From Novosphingobium endophyticum (GTDB lineage Bacteria; Pseudomonadota; Alphaproteobacteria; Sphingomonadales; Sphingomonadaceae): a stretch of DNA of 64,000 nt. Below, in pieces: positions 9,592-18,452 of this stretch. Both the position numbers and the translations under genes were made by a program. The notes beneath the pieces were generated by a model. It saw nothing but the letters and a program-made list of their open reading frames with translations. It was not told the origin of the DNA and searched no databases. The stretch lies in contig NZ_BMHK01000009.1 in NCBI RefSeq assembly GCF_014640675.1, positions 1 through 64,000 of the forward strand, read 5' to 3'. Numbering within the stretch: position 1 is the first letter of the stretch; each line of letters starts with the position of its first letter.

Positions 9592-10650
9592 TCAGGACAG
9601 CCGAGAACTTGCAGACGGTCGCTCCAGCGCGTCGCGGCGCTCATAGTCGCGCTGGTCGCGCAGCATGTGGTAGGCGATCGTCAATAATTTGCGCGCCACG
9701 GCCACCTTGGCGCGGTTCGCGCCCTTGGTTGCCTTCAGGCGCTCGTATTCGAACTTGAGAGCAGGCTCTGCGCGCACGGCCGGAGTGGCCGCTTCCACGA
9801 AGGCCCAGCGCAGCCACTTGTTGCCGGCCTTGATGATCCGCCCGTTCCAGCATTTGCCGCCGCTTGCATAGGTCGAAGGCACAAGACCGGCATAGGCCGC
9901 GAGCTTCTTGGCTGAGCGGAAGCGCGAGACATCGTCGATCTCGGCGGCGATCAGGCGCGCGAAGAACTCACCGACGCCAGGCATCGTCTTCAGACGCCTG
10001 ACCTCAGCATTGTCCGTGCTGAAGCGGCGGATCGTCTTTTCGGCCGCGCGGATGTGCTGGTTGATGTCGTCGATGAAGGCCAGTGCGCGGTCGATATGCT
10101 CGCGATCGATGGCCGACACCGACAGCAGCGCCAGCTGGCCGCGCCCGATCTTGCCGAACAGGTCCGACATCTCGCGCAGCGCCCTGGTCTGCTCGGGATA
10201 GCGGTCGAAGATCGTCACCACCCGGTTCTTCACCATCGTGCGCAGCCGGACGAAGAAGATCCGCTCGCGCAGGGCCTGGCGCAATTCGCGCGCCGCCTCG
10301 CACGGGACGTAGGATTCCGGGATCAGATCGGCCCGCAGCAGATGCGCCAGGATCGTCGCGTCGATCTTGTCGGTCTTGACCTTGGCGTCGGCGATTGCCT
10401 TCACCTTCAGAGGATGCGCAAGGACGACATCGTCGCACAGCTCATCGAGCCAGTCGTACATCACCGTCCAGTTGCGGCTCGCTTCCATCACCGCATGGCT
10501 GTTCTTGAGATAAGGCGTCAAAAACCCGGCGAGCGAGCTCGGATCGTTCTTCACCTTGCCCGATCGCAGAACCTTGCCGCCGCCGTCCTGGACCACCAGG
10601 TGCGTGTAGGCTTTGTGGTAATCCACGCCAATGTGATAATCATAAGACAT
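9592..10650 (-). CDS. IS110-family DEDD transposase
   Basis: The 352-aa transposase has the IS110 architecture. The N-terminal RuvC-like DEDD domain shows the first acidic residue in HIGVDYHKAY, a glutamate in AVMEASRNW and the paired aspartates in KTDKIDATIL. The C-terminal Transposase_20 domain shows LKTMPGVGEFFARL and AAYAGLVPSTYASGGK, where the serine of the family lies. The ATG at 10650 follows a GGAGA site and was preferred to in-frame codons up to 10761. These recombinases move a circular intermediate using a structured RNA made from the non-coding end. No stop or frameshift interrupts the gene. Confidence 0.92.
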   Translation of the reverse strand: MSYDYHIGVDYHKAYTHLVVQDGGGKVLRSGKVKNDPSSLAGFLTPYLKNSHAVMEASRNWTVMYDWLDELCDDVVLAHPLKVKAIADAKVKTDKIDATILAHLLRADLIPESYVPCEAARELRQALRERIFFVRLRTMVKNRVVTIFDRYPEQTRALREMSDLFGKIGRGQLALLSVSAIDREHIDRALAFIDDINQHIRAAEKTIRRFSTDNAEVRRLKTMPGVGEFFARLIAAEIDDVSRFRSAKKLAAYAGLVPSTYASGGKCWNGRIIKAGNKWLRWAFVEAATPAVRAEPALKFEYERLKATKGANRAKVAVARKLLTIAYHMLRDQRDYERRDALERPSASSRLS

Positions 10651-10800
10651 GGGTGCATCTCCATTGCCGAGGAGGTTCGGCAATCCGTTATACGGTCGTG
10701 ATGCCACGAGGGGATGCATCCTGGTCTCAACGGTGATCATCTCACCGCTCCGTTCCGTCATCGAAGCTTGGCGCTTTCATACCGGCTCCTTCGCCGCAAA
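10651..10800 (-). ncRNA. Possible IS110 bridge RNA / structured leader
   Basis: The region directly upstream of the transposase start, read on the minus strand, holds two clear hairpins: TTGCCGA-ACCTCC-TCGGCAA close to the start codon and CGGTGA-gatga-TCACCG about 65 bases further upstream. In the IS110 group this non-coding end encodes the bridge RNA that pairs with donor and target DNA. The position and structure agree with that, but the loops cannot be assigned by eye, and the RNA ends are guesses. Confidence 0.35.
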
Positions 10801-10848
10801 GGCTACTTGAAAAACCGGAACATTCAAGGAACAAATGCGCGCGCCGCG

Positions 10849-12150
10849 TTACAGGATATACTTCGAAAGGTCCGCGTTGCTGGCGAGACCTTCCAGTTTC
10901 TCGCGCACGTAGGCTTCGTCGATCGTCACCATCTCGCCAGCGCGGTCCTCGGCCTCGTAGCTGAGTTCCTCGAGCAGCTTTTCCATTACCGTCTGCAGGC
11001 GGCGGGCACCGATGTTCTCAACGCTGTCGTTCACCTGCGCCGCGATCTTCGCCACTTCGCGGATCGCGCCGGGAGTCACTTCGACCGTCACGTTCTCGGT
11101 GCCGAGCAGCGCGCTGTACTGTTCGACGAGGTTGGCGCGCGTTTCGCTGAGGATGCGAACGAAGTCTTCCTCCGTCAGCGCCTTGAGTTCGACGCGGATC
11201 GGCAGGCGCCCCTGCAATTCGGGCAGCATGTCGCTCGGCTTGGCGACATGGAACGCGCCCGAGGCGATGAAGAGGACGTGATCGGTCTTCATCGGCCCGT
11301 ATTTGGTGGCGACGGTCGTACCTTCGATCAGCGGCAGCAGGTCGCGCTGCACCCCCTCGCGCGAGACGGAACCGCCGCGCACATCGGAAACAGCGATCTT
11401 GTCGATCTCGTCAAGGAAGACGATGCCATTGGTCTCCGCGTGCGCCAGCGCGACGCGGGCGACGTCGTCCTGGTCCATGCGCTTTTCCGATTCCTCGTCG
11501 ACCAACTTGTCCCAGGCGTCGGGCACTTTCATCCTGCGGCGCTTCAACGGCTGCTGACCGAAGGCCTTGCCCATGATGTCCGACAGGTTGATCATGCCGA
11601 CCGAGCCGCCCATGCCGGGGATCTCCATCGGCGCGGCGGGGCTGTCCTCCACCTCGATCTCGACCTCGGTCTCATTCATGGCGTTTTCAATAATGCGCTG
11701 GTGGAACGAGGCGCGGGTCGCCTCCGAAGCGCCCTCGCCCACCAGGGCATTGAGCAGACGGTCCATCGCGGCCTTGGAAGCCGCCTCGCGCACGGCTTCG
11801 CGGCGGCGGTCCTTCTCCAGCCGGATCGCCTCTTCGACTAGGTCGCGCGCGATCTGTTCGACATCGCGGCCGACATAACCGACTTCGGTGAACTTGGTCG
11901 CCTCGACCTTGACGAAAGGCGCGTCCGCCAGCTTGGCCAGACGGCGGCTGATCTCGGTCTTGCCGCAGCCGGTGGGGCCGATCATCAGGATGTTCTTGGG
12001 CGTTACCTCGTCGCGCAGGTCGAGCGAAAGCCTCTGCCTTCTCCAGCGATTCCGCAGCGCGACGGCCACCGCCTTCTTCGCCTCGATCTGTCCGATGATG
12101 TGCTCGTCCAGCGCGCGCACAATGGCCTTGGGGGTGAGATTTTCTTTCAT
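10849..12150 (-). CDS. hslU: HslU, ATPase of the HslVU protease
   Basis: The 433-aa AAA+ unfoldase feeds substrates to the HslV peptidase in the cytoplasm. It begins with the conserved [17 protein letters not shown], has Walker A GPTGCGKT (residues 58-65), a family-typical insertion (I) domain in the middle and a Walker B region (IVFLDEIDK). It ends in the LSKYIL-type tail that docks into HslV. The ATG at 12150 matches the family start, and an in-frame upstream ATG region lies inside a repeat. The gene lies downstream of hslV on the same strand, separated by about 97 bp that hold an inverted repeat. Length is normal. Confidence 0.96.
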   Translation of the reverse strand: MKENLTPKAIVRALDEHIIGQIEAKKAVAVALRNRWRRQRLSLDLRDEVTPKNILMIGPTGCGKTEISRRLAKLADAPFVKVEATKFTEVGYVGRDVEQIARDLVEEAIRLEKDRRREAVREAASKAAMDRLLNALVGEGASEATRASFHQRIIENAMNETEVEIEVEDSPAAPMEIPGMGGSVGMINLSDIMGKAFGQQPLKRRRMKVPDAWDKLVDEESEKRMDQDDVARVALAHAETNGIVFLDEIDKIAVSDVRGGSVSREGVQRDLLPLIEGTTVATKYGPMKTDHVLFIASGAFHVAKPSDMLPELQGRLPIRVELKALTEEDFVRILSETRANLVEQYSALLGTENVTVEVTPGAIREVAKIAAQVNDSVENIGARRLQTVMEKLLEELSYEAEDRAGEMVTIDEAYVREKLEGLASNADLSKYIL

Positions 12151-12165
12151 TTCAGTTCCAAACAT

Positions 12166-12233
12166 CCGTTCATGTCGAGAGAAGCCGGGACACATGCCGG
12201 GCGCCGTGTCTCGACTTCGCTCGACACGAACGG
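12166..12233. repeat. REP-type inverted repeat pair between hslV and hslU
   Basis: Two arms face each other. The left arm (from 12166) starts CCGTTCATGTCGAGAGAAG, and the right arm (12206-12233) reads GTGTCTCGACTTCGCTC and ends CGAACGG. The right arm is itself a small hairpin. The same unit occurs twice, in opposite orientations, at 63531-63604. The left arm here is degenerate, the right arm intact. Such units are common in sphingomonad genomes and behave like REP/BIME elements. Lying inside the hslVU transcript, it may affect mRNA stability. Confidence 0.75.
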
Positions 12234-12247
12234 CTACTGGTCAATGG

Positions 12248-12808
12248 TCAAATCACTTCAACCGTCACGCAGTCATTGGTGTATACGCAGATGTCCGCCG
12301 CGACCCGCATGGCCTTGCGGGCCACGGTCTCGGCATCTTCCTCGTAGGGGTCGAGCGCGCGGGCGGCGGCAAGGGCGTAGTTCCCGCCGGAGCCGATCGC
12401 GGCGATCCCCCCTTCGGGTTCGAGCACGTCGCCATTGCCGGTGAGCACCAGCATCGTGTCGGCATCGGCCACGATCATCAGCGCTTCCAGGTTGCGCAGG
12501 TACTTGTCGGTCCGCCAGTCCTTGGCGAGCTCAACTGCGGCGCGCATCAGCTGGCCGCGATACTGCTCCAGCTTGCGTTCGAGGCGTTCGAACAGGGTGA
12601 AGGCATCTGCGGTGGCGCCCGCGAAGCCGGCAATGACCTTCTCGTCTTCGCCGATGCGCCGCACCTTGCGCGCGTTCGGCTTCATGACGGTGTTGCCCAT
12701 GGAAACCTGCCCGTCGCCTGCGATGACGGTCTTGCCGCCCTTCTTCACGCCGACGATCGTCGTCCCGTGCCACTCGATCAAGCCGTGGCTCGCCCCGTTT
12801 CTATCCAT
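12248..12808 (-). CDS. hslV: HslV, peptidase of the HslVU protease
   Basis: The 186-aa protein is the proteasome-related threonine peptidase. After a 15-residue propeptide the sequence [10 protein letters not shown] provides the catalytic N-terminal threonine (Thr16 before processing), and a lysine follows further on ([15 protein letters not shown]). Later family features ([24 protein letters not shown]) are present. It forms a double hexamer capped by HslU. An upstream extension of the frame was rejected because the family normally starts close to the propeptide. It is the first gene of the hslV-hslU pair, and its promoter should lie between 12809 and the repeat element at 12990. Confidence 0.96.
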   Translation of the reverse strand: MDRNGASHGLIEWHGTTIVGVKKGGKTVIAGDGQVSMGNTVMKPNARKVRRIGEDEKVIAGFAGATADAFTLFERLERKLEQYRGQLMRAAVELAKDWRTDKYLRNLEALMIVADADTMLVLTGNGDVLEPEGGIAAIGSGGNYALAAARALDPYEEDAETVARKAMRVAADICVYTNDCVTVEVI

Positions 12809-12989
12809 GCTCGCGGATATATGCCGCGAGGCGCAAGGTTCAAGCGCAAGCCGTTCCGTCCCGGCGCTAATCTGACGACAATCCGCGCGCAACTGACCTT
12901 GCCGAGCGATTTCAATACGAGCGGCGTGGCGCCGCTGATCGCACCGGCATCATTCGATTTGACACCCGAACGCCCAGGTCCCAGTTTTA

Positions 12990-13254
12990 GGCCGTAAACT
13001 CATAAACGGGCGCCTTCGAGGTTTGAAGCAAAATGGCTCAGCGCAAGGAAAGAAGACGCAGGAATATGTCGATATTTCAAGACTTCTTGACGCGGCGATG
13101 GGCCATTTTGGTCAAATCGCTGCGCGACGCCCAAATGGCTTCCATCTCGAACCAAATCGCCCTTGGAAAGGCAACCAGCCTTCCCGGCGGGCGATTTGGC
13201 CCGATATGTTCGCCATTTGGGCGCCTCGATGGTGCCGTTTATGAGTTTACGGCC
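12990..13254. mobile_element. 265-bp MITE-like inverted-repeat element, copy 1
   Basis: The outer arms at 12990-13021 and 13224-13254 are inverted repeats. The first 20 bases match perfectly (GGCCGTAAACTCATAAAC...), and the match continues with small differences up to CGAGG. TA lies immediately outside both ends (12988-12989 and 13255-13256), consistent with a TA target duplication. The interior has no credible gene. Interior landmarks (AAAATGG at offset 40, GCGCAAGG at 51, GGGCCA at 110, GGCAACCAGCC at 180) recur at nearly the same offsets in the element at 50882-51146 when that copy is flipped. It sits between the divergent hslV and MscS genes. Confidence 0.8.
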
Positions 13255-13281
13255 TAGGTCGCTTGAGCGGCAGCGCCGAGG

Positions 13282-13465
13282 ATGCAGGTGCGGGGAACAA
13301 CAGACATCGCCGATCCCGGAAGGCGCCACACCGAACGGACATTCGGCGGCATCATTGCACCGGCGACCCTCCTGCTCGCGCTGACGGCAGCGGCGCTCCC
13401 GGTATCGGCGGCTGCGGCGCTCCTGCCCACTTCCGAAGCGCAACCCGAGGTTTCCCCTACGTCCG
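13282..13465 (+). pseudogene. Signal-peptide segment, probably frameshifted 5' end of the MscS gene
   Basis: An ATG at 13282 opens a frame whose middle part (APATLLLALTAAALPVSA) looks like a good signal peptide followed by a mature start AQPEV. That frame then runs out of coding character near 13450. The MscS gene downstream is in the next frame, where coding-like sequence begins at about 13463 (PGIDRAEQIATRISG). Removing one base from the TTTCCCC run at 13451-13457 would join the two into one protein with a signal peptide. It could be a real frameshift, a base-call error or simply the wrong start. There is no experimental support. Confidence 0.5.
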
Positions 13466-13507
13466 GGCATCGACCGCGCGGAGCAGATCGCCACGCGCAT
13501 TTCGGGT

Positions 13508-14575
13508 GTGGTTACCATCGAAAACGACATCGAGCGTGACATCTCCGTAGGAGAGAGCGTTCAGTCGCTTGGCGGCCTCTCCCAGAATATCTCGAATTTC
13601 GTGAGAATGCTGCCGCTCGTCGGAGCAGCGCTTCTCGTCGCTCTCGTGATCGCCGGCATCGGCTACGTGCTGGGCTCGCTGAGATGGTTCTGGCGGCGGG
13701 TGGCACCCAACACGTTCCTCAGCGATCTTATCGCGAGCGCCGTCCGTTTCGCGTTCGTGGCCAGCGGCATCGTCATTGCCCTGCAGATGCTCGGCGCCGG
13801 CGCTCTGCTTGGCGCGGTGCTCGGCGGCGCCGGCATCATCGGTATCGCACTCGGCTTCGCGATGCGCGACACCATCGAGAACTACGTGGCCTCGATCATG
13901 CTGTCGGTTCGCCAGCCTTTCCGCGCGAATGATTGGGTCGTGATCGATCAGTATGAGGGCCGCGTCATTCGTCTCACCAGCCGGGCCACGATCCTCATGA
14001 CGCTTGACGGCAATCACTTGCGCATTCCGAACAGCACCGTCTTCAAGGCGGTTATCCTGAACTACACGCGCAACCCCCAGAGGCGTTTCGACTTCGACCT
14101 CGGCATCGACGGCGAGGCCGACCCGAACGCCGCGAGGCAATTGGGTGTCGATGCCCTGGGGAAACTCGGTTTTGTCCTCGACGATCCGGCTCCTGCCGCG
14201 AGGTTGGAGAACGTCGGCGATTCAAATATCGTCATCAAGTTCCTGGGCTGGATCGATCAGGATCGGACCGACTGGCACAAGGCACGCAGCCAGGCCATCC
14301 CCGCAGTGAAAGCCGCGCTCGAGGCAGCAGGTTTCGCCTTGCCCGAGCCGATCTTTCGTCTGCGCTTCGATTCGAGCGCTCCGCTGGCGCTGCGTGACGT
14401 CACCGACAAGGTCGTTCCGGCCGAAACAAGGCCGTCAATCGCCGCGCCTGCCATCGGGGAAACGTCGGAGCGCACGGCCCCTGACGATGAGATCAGCGAA
14501 ATGGTCGAGAGGGAACGGAGGGAAGCCCCGGAGGCCGACAAGGATCTTCTCGATTCAGGACGGCCCGTCGAATAG
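13508..14575 (+). CDS. MscS-family mechanosensitive channel
   Basis: From the GTG at 13508 the product is 355 aa. It has two or three membrane helices and then the pore-lining third helix and beta domain of MscS proteins: GALLGAVLGGAGIIGIALGF (the glycine/alanine-rich pore helix), AMRDTIENYVASIMLSVRQPF and the LTSRATILMTLDGNHLRIPNS beta-domain signature. The C-terminus is charged and variable. Such channels release solutes on osmotic downshock. The start is uncertain: an in-frame coding-like stretch extends upstream to about 13463, and a signal peptide lies in another frame. It converges on cobU, with 11 bp between the genes. Confidence 0.85.
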   Translation: MVTIENDIERDISVGESVQSLGGLSQNISNFVRMLPLVGAALLVALVIAGIGYVLGSLRWFWRRVAPNTFLSDLIASAVRFAFVASGIVIALQMLGAGALLGAVLGGAGIIGIALGFAMRDTIENYVASIMLSVRQPFRANDWVVIDQYEGRVIRLTSRATILMTLDGNHLRIPNSTVFKAVILNYTRNPQRRFDFDLGIDGEADPNAARQLGVDALGKLGFVLDDPAPAARLENVGDSNIVIKFLGWIDQDRTDWHKARSQAIPAVKAALEAAGFALPEPIFRLRFDSSAPLALRDVTDKVVPAETRPSIAAPAIGETSERTAPDDEISEMVERERREAPEADKDLLDSGRPVE

Positions 14576-14586
14576 GCGCGACGTAT

Positions 14587-15093
14587 TCATTTCAGCCGGA
14601 GCGGCAAACCTGCCGCGACAAGCACCACTTCATCGACAGTGCCGGCGATTTGCTGGTTCAGGCGGCCAGCTTCATCGCGAAACGCGCGGGCGAGCGGGTT
14701 GTCAGGGACGATACCCAAGCCGACCTCGTTGGCGATGAGGGCAAGCGGGCTCCCGCACGAACCTATCGCCTGGTTGAGTTCGCCGAACGCGCGGTCAAGC
14801 GCGACTCCCGCCTCCATGAGGTTGGACAGCCACAAGGTCAGACAATCGACCAGAATGGCATCGTATCGCGTGGAGGCCCGCGCAATCGCCGAAGCAAGCT
14901 CGACGGGCGCCTCGATGGTGCTCCAGAGGCCCCCGCGATCAGCCTGGTGGCGTGCGATCCGCCCGGCCATTTCCGCATCGCGCGCCTGCGCGGTCGCGAT
15001 ATAGGCGAACCTGCCCGGCAAGGCCTCTATGCGCGCCTGGGCATATCGGCTCTTGCCCGAGCGCGCGCCCCCGATCACGAACAGTGTCTTCAT
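14587..15093 (-). CDS. cobU: Adenosylcobinamide kinase / guanylyltransferase
   Basis: The 168-aa CobU/CobP enzyme phosphorylates adenosylcobinamide and then transfers GMP to give adenosyl-GDP-cobinamide. The P-loop [12 protein letters not shown] is at the N-terminus, and the family motif LTLWLSNLM plus EVGLGIVP follow. The ATG at 15093 overlaps the stop of cobQ (ATGA), the normal coupling in this operon. It is the last gene of the cobalamin operon. Length is as expected. Confidence 0.94.
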   Translation of the reverse strand: MKTLFVIGGARSGKSRYAQARIEALPGRFAYIATAQARDAEMAGRIARHQADRGGLWSTIEAPVELASAIARASTRYDAILVDCLTLWLSNLMEAGVALDRAFGELNQAIGSCGSPLALIANEVGLGIVPDNPLARAFRDEAGRLNQQIAGTVDEVVLVAAGLPLRLK

Positions 15094-16550
15094 GCGGCAG
15101 AACTCCGGGCGAGCGACAGCAGACTGCCGATGTCGAGGTGGCATTCGAGCCCGGCGGCCAGTTCTTCCAGTGCAGCGTCGACCGCATGAGCGTGATCCAC
15201 GCCGCCGGACCGCGCCCCGATGCGCTCCAGCAGGACGGCGCGCAGGGCAGGCCCGCTCAACAGTCCATGGCAGTACGTGCCAAGTATCAGGCCGTCGGGA
15301 CTGATCGCGCCGTCGGCCCGTTCGTTGTCGAGGCGCGCAAAGGGCCGGGAAGTGCCCGGTCCCGCCGTTTCGCCCATGTGCATTTCATAACCGGCCATGG
15401 CCGCGCCAAGCGCCGTGCCGGCCACGCGGTGAAGCGCCTTGTCGGCGCGCAGTTCGGTTTCCACGTCGAGCAGCCCGAGGCCGGCGACCTCTTGCGGCTC
15501 ACCCTCGATTCCGAGCGGGTCCGAGATGCGGCGCCCCAGCATCTGGTAACCCCCGCAAATGCCCAGCACCGCGCCGCCCCTGCGGTGGTGGGCCAGTATG
15601 TCTATGTCCCAGCCCTGTTCGCGCAGGAACGCCATGTCGGCGATCGTCGCCTTCGACCCTGGCAGTACGACCATGGCTGCTCCGGCCGGGATCGGCATTC
15701 CCGGCGGGATCATCGCCACTTCGACATCGGCTTCGAGCTTCAGGGGATCGAGATCGTCGAAATTGGCGATGCGCGGCAGGATCGGACAGGCGACGAGCCT
15801 TTTGCCCGGATCGGCGACCAGACCGCGCTCGAGAATAACCGCGTCCTCGCTCGGCAGACGCGCGATGGCGGACATCCAGGGCACGAGGCCGAACCCCGGC
15901 CAGCCGGTCAGGCGCTCGATCGCGAGATAGCCATCGGCGAACAGGGCGGGGTCGCCCCGGAACTTGTTGACGATGAAGCCCCGGATCATCGCGGCATCGT
16001 CCGGGTCGAGCACCGCGCGCGTGCCCGCCAGAGAGGCAATCACGCCGCCCCGGTCGATATCACCGACCAGCACGACCGGCACTTGCGCCGCGCGGGCGAA
16101 ACCCATGTTGGCTATATCACCTTCGCGCAGGTTGATTTCGGCAGGAGAGCCGGCACCTTCGACAACCACCACGTCGCAGCGACCGGCCAGACGCCGGTAG
16201 CTGTCCATCACTTCGGGCAGCAGGTTCCGCCTGCCTTCGCGGAACCCGGCCGAGTGCAGAGTACCGCGTACCTTGCCGTGGACGATCAACTGGGACGTGC
16301 GATCCGCCTGGGGCTTCAGCAATACGGGGTTCATATCCGTATGCAGCTCGGCGCGCGCGGCAATGGCCTGCAGGGCCTGCGCCCGGCCTATTTCCCCACC
16401 GTCCACCGTCACGGCGGCATTGTTCGACATGTTCTGCGGCTTGAACGGCAGGACGCGCAGACCCCGGTTTGCGAGCGCCCGGCAGAGGCCCGCGACCAGC
16501 ACCGACTTGCCGACGTCCGAGCCGGTCCCCTGCACCATCAGGCCAGCCAT
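15090..16550 (-). CDS. cobQ: Cobyric acid synthase
   Basis: The 486-aa enzyme amidates four side chains of adenosylcobyrinic acid a,c-diamide using glutamine and ATP. It has an N-terminal ATP-binding domain ([15 protein letters not shown], then [10 protein letters not shown]) and a C-terminal class I glutamine amidotransferase domain with the nucleophile region [10 protein letters not shown] and a later catalytic histidine (GTYCHGLL). The ATG at 16550 ([10 protein letters not shown]) fits the family, and longer upstream starts were rejected. Its first 13 bases overlap the end of cbiB. Confidence 0.95.
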   Translation of the reverse strand: MAGLMVQGTGSDVGKSVLVAGLCRALANRGLRVLPFKPQNMSNNAAVTVDGGEIGRAQALQAIAARAELHTDMNPVLLKPQADRTSQLIVHGKVRGTLHSAGFREGRRNLLPEVMDSYRRLAGRCDVVVVEGAGSPAEINLREGDIANMGFARAAQVPVVLVGDIDRGGVIASLAGTRAVLDPDDAAMIRGFIVNKFRGDPALFADGYLAIERLTGWPGFGLVPWMSAIARLPSEDAVILERGLVADPGKRLVACPILPRIANFDDLDPLKLEADVEVAMIPPGMPIPAGAAMVVLPGSKATIADMAFLREQGWDIDILAHHRRGGAVLGICGGYQMLGRRISDPLGIEGEPQEVAGLGLLDVETELRADKALHRVAGTALGAAMAGYEMHMGETAGPGTSRPFARLDNERADGAISPDGLILGTYCHGLLSGPALRAVLLERIGARSGGVDHAHAVDAALEELAAGLECHLDIGSLLSLARSSAA

Positions 16551-17473
16551 GCCAATCCTCCCCCCACCAGCCACAAGAGCCCGCACGCCCGCAGATACAC
16601 ATTCCTCGCCCCGCGCATAGCCGCCGGCGAGGCATCGGCCCCTTCGCCGATCCATGGCTTGTCGCGCAAGTGGCCGTCATAGCTGACCGGCCCGGCCAGC
16701 CGCGCGCGCAGGGCGCCGGCCATGGCTGCTTCCGGCCAGCCGGCATTGGGCGAGGCGTGGTTGCGACAATCGCGCCGCAGAACCCGCCATCCGCCGCCGC
16801 CGGCAATGCAGATCAGCACCCCGGCGAGCCGCGCCGGGATCAGGTTCACTATATCGTCGCTGCGCGCCGCGGCCCAGCCAAAGGCGCGCAAGGGCTCTTC
16901 CGGATGCCCGATCAGGCTGTCGGCGGTATTGATCGCCTTGTAGCCCCATACGCCCGGCAGCCCGAGAACGGCGAGCCAGAACAGCGGCGCGACAATGCCG
17001 TCGCAGAAGCTTTCGGCCAGGCTCTCGATCGCGGCGCGCGCGACACCCGCCTCGTCGAGCACACCGGTGTCGCGCCCCACGATCATGCCTACGGCCTGCC
17101 GGGCAGCGGCCAGATCGCCACGCTCAAGGGCGGCGAGGACCGGCAGGTAATGATCGTACAGGCTGCGCTGAGCCAGAGCCGGCCAGGCGGCCAAGGCGAT
17201 GAGCGGCCAGGCGGCCGGGCCGGCGAGATGTCGGATGGACATTTCGGCAAGCAGGGCGGCAAGCGCCGTGCCGCCGGCCAGGAGCGCCACGGTCAGGAAT
17301 CCCAACGAGCGCCGCTGCCGGCCGCTCAGCTCCGGCCGGTTCCATACCCGCTCACATGCGAGGATAATGCGCGCGAAAGCCCCCACCGGATGGCCGACCC
17401 GTCGATAGAGCCATGCAGGCCAGCCCAGCGCCCCGTCCAGCGCCAGTGCGGCAAGGGCCACGGGCTCAGCCAT
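16538..17473 (-). CDS. cbiB: Adenosylcobinamide-phosphate synthase
   Basis: The 311-aa membrane protein (CbiB, called CobD in Pseudomonas naming) joins adenosylcobyric acid to aminopropanol phosphate. Early motifs are [22 protein letters not shown], and the later [16 protein letters not shown] and [13 protein letters not shown] are characteristic. Several hydrophobic segments place it in the inner membrane. The start at 17473 ([13 protein letters not shown]) lies within the 3' end of cobD, so the two genes overlap by 8 bp. An upstream extension looks like shadow sequence. Confidence 0.94.
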   Translation of the reverse strand: MAEPVALAALALDGALGWPAWLYRRVGHPVGAFARIILACERVWNRPELSGRQRRSLGFLTVALLAGGTALAALLAEMSIRHLAGPAAWPLIALAAWPALAQRSLYDHYLPVLAALERGDLAAARQAVGMIVGRDTGVLDEAGVARAAIESLAESFCDGIVAPLFWLAVLGLPGVWGYKAINTADSLIGHPEEPLRAFGWAAARSDDIVNLIPARLAGVLICIAGGGGWRVLRRDCRNHASPNAGWPEAAMAGALRARLAGPVSYDGHLRDKPWIGEGADASPAAMRGARNVYLRACGLLWLVGGGLAWLA

Positions 17474-18452
17474 GCGCGAGGGCCGCGTCGAGCCGGCCGA
17501 GCGCAGCATCGCCGTTCGGCAGGCCGAAGCGCAGCAGGCGGGAGTGGTCCGCGAAAGGGCGGATCAGGATATGCCGCTGCGCGAGCCGGATGAACAGCGC
17601 CCCTGCTTCGGAGGTCTCGACCAGCCGGAACAAGGGGCATTCGCCCCGGGGGGCAAGGCCGTGGCGCTTCAGCACGGCATCGAGACGGGAAGCCTGCTCC
17701 GGCAAGGTCCGGCGCGTGGCCGCGATCCATCCGGCATCACCATATGCCTCGGTACCAAAGGCCAGCGCCGCAGCACTGACCGGCCATTCACCCAGACGGC
17801 GCCGCAGCTGGCCAAGCAGTTCCGTAGGTGCGACCACGAAGCCCAGTCGCACGCCCGCAAGGCCGAAGAATTTTCCGAACGATCGCAGCACGATCAATCG
17901 CCGCCCGCTCGCCACATGGCCCGCGATACTGTGCTCCGGCCGGCAGTCGGCAAAAGCCTCGTCGACGATCAGCCAGCCGCTCCCGCTCTCCTGCCGCTCA
18001 AGCAGGTTCAGCAACGCCTCTGTCGCCCTCAGCACGCCGTCGGGATTGTTGGGATTGGCAATAACGAGCGTGCCCGGCGCGGCGGGCAGCTGCGCAAGGG
18101 AAGCGACCGGATCGGCGTGTTCGAAGGCATCGGCATGCGTGCTGTACGCCAGCGGCAGATGAAGCCCCCGCCCGCCGAGAATGCGAGCTATCAGCCGCAG
18201 CCCCGTCTCGCTGCCGGGCACGGCGCAGCACAAGGCCGGGTCGACCCCGAAGTAGCGCGCGGCCTGTCGTTCGAGGCGGGCGAGATCGCCGGGATCGGGT
18301 AAGGACCGCCAGTCGATATCGGCCGTCGCGCCTCCCGACCATGCGACAGGATTGATACCGGTGGAAAGATCAAGCCAGTCCTCGCGCGCACCCCCGAAGC
18401 GCGAGCGGGCCTCGGCCAGCCTGCCGCCGTGGACGGAAAGCCCGCCGCTCAT
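17466..18452 (-). CDS. cobD: Threonine-phosphate decarboxylase
   Basis: The 328-aa PLP enzyme makes (R)-1-amino-2-propanol phosphate for the nucleotide loop. It is a fold-type I aminotransferase relative: it has ANPNNPDG, the conserved IVDEAFADC and the PLP lysine in LRSFGKFFGLAGVRLGF. It is CobD in Salmonella naming and CobC in Pseudomonas naming. The start at 18452 (MSGGLSVHGGRL) overlaps cobS by 4 bp (ATGA), and a long upstream extension was rejected for that reason. Confidence 0.93.
   Translation of the reverse strand: MSGGLSVHGGRLAEARSRFGGAREDWLDLSTGINPVAWSGGATADIDWRSLPDPGDLARLERQAARYFGVDPALCCAVPGSETGLRLIARILGGRGLHLPLAYSTHADAFEHADPVASLAQLPAAPGTLVIANPNNPDGVLRATEALLNLLERQESGSGWLIVDEAFADCRPEHSIAGHVASGRRLIVLRSFGKFFGLAGVRLGFVVAPTELLGQLRRRLGEWPVSAAALAFGTEAYGDAGWIAATRRTLPEQASRLDAVLKRHGLAPRGECPLFRLVETSEAGALFIRLAQRHILIRPFADHSRLLRFGLPNGDAALGRLDAALAHG

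Larger units (their letters stand above)
9490..10800 (-). mobile_element. IS110-family insertion sequence (ends approximate)
   Basis: A complete IS110-type transposase gene with non-coding flanks lies between the GFA gene and hslU. No terminal inverted repeats or obvious target duplication can be seen, which is normal for the IS110 group, so the limits given are estimates. On the transposase strand the downstream flank (9591 back to about 9490) has a small CCGC/GCGG hairpin. The upstream flank (10651-10800) has two more hairpins. The octamer ACGGATTG occurs in both flanks. A nearly intact reading frame suggests the element is recent or still active. Confidence 0.7.

Noticed and set aside
12990..13254. 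An integron attC site or a CRISPR repeat
   Set aside because: The arms are too long and uniform for attC, there is no integrase gene nearby, and there are no regularly spaced repeats.
13000..13542. A minus-strand frame of 180 codons over the first inverted-repeat element
   Set aside because: It runs through the repeat and the MscS 5' end, has no domain and looks like chance.
14952..16682. A plus-strand open frame of 576 codons across cobU, cobQ and cbiB
   Set aside because: It runs antisense to three recognised cobalamin genes and shows no domain of its own.
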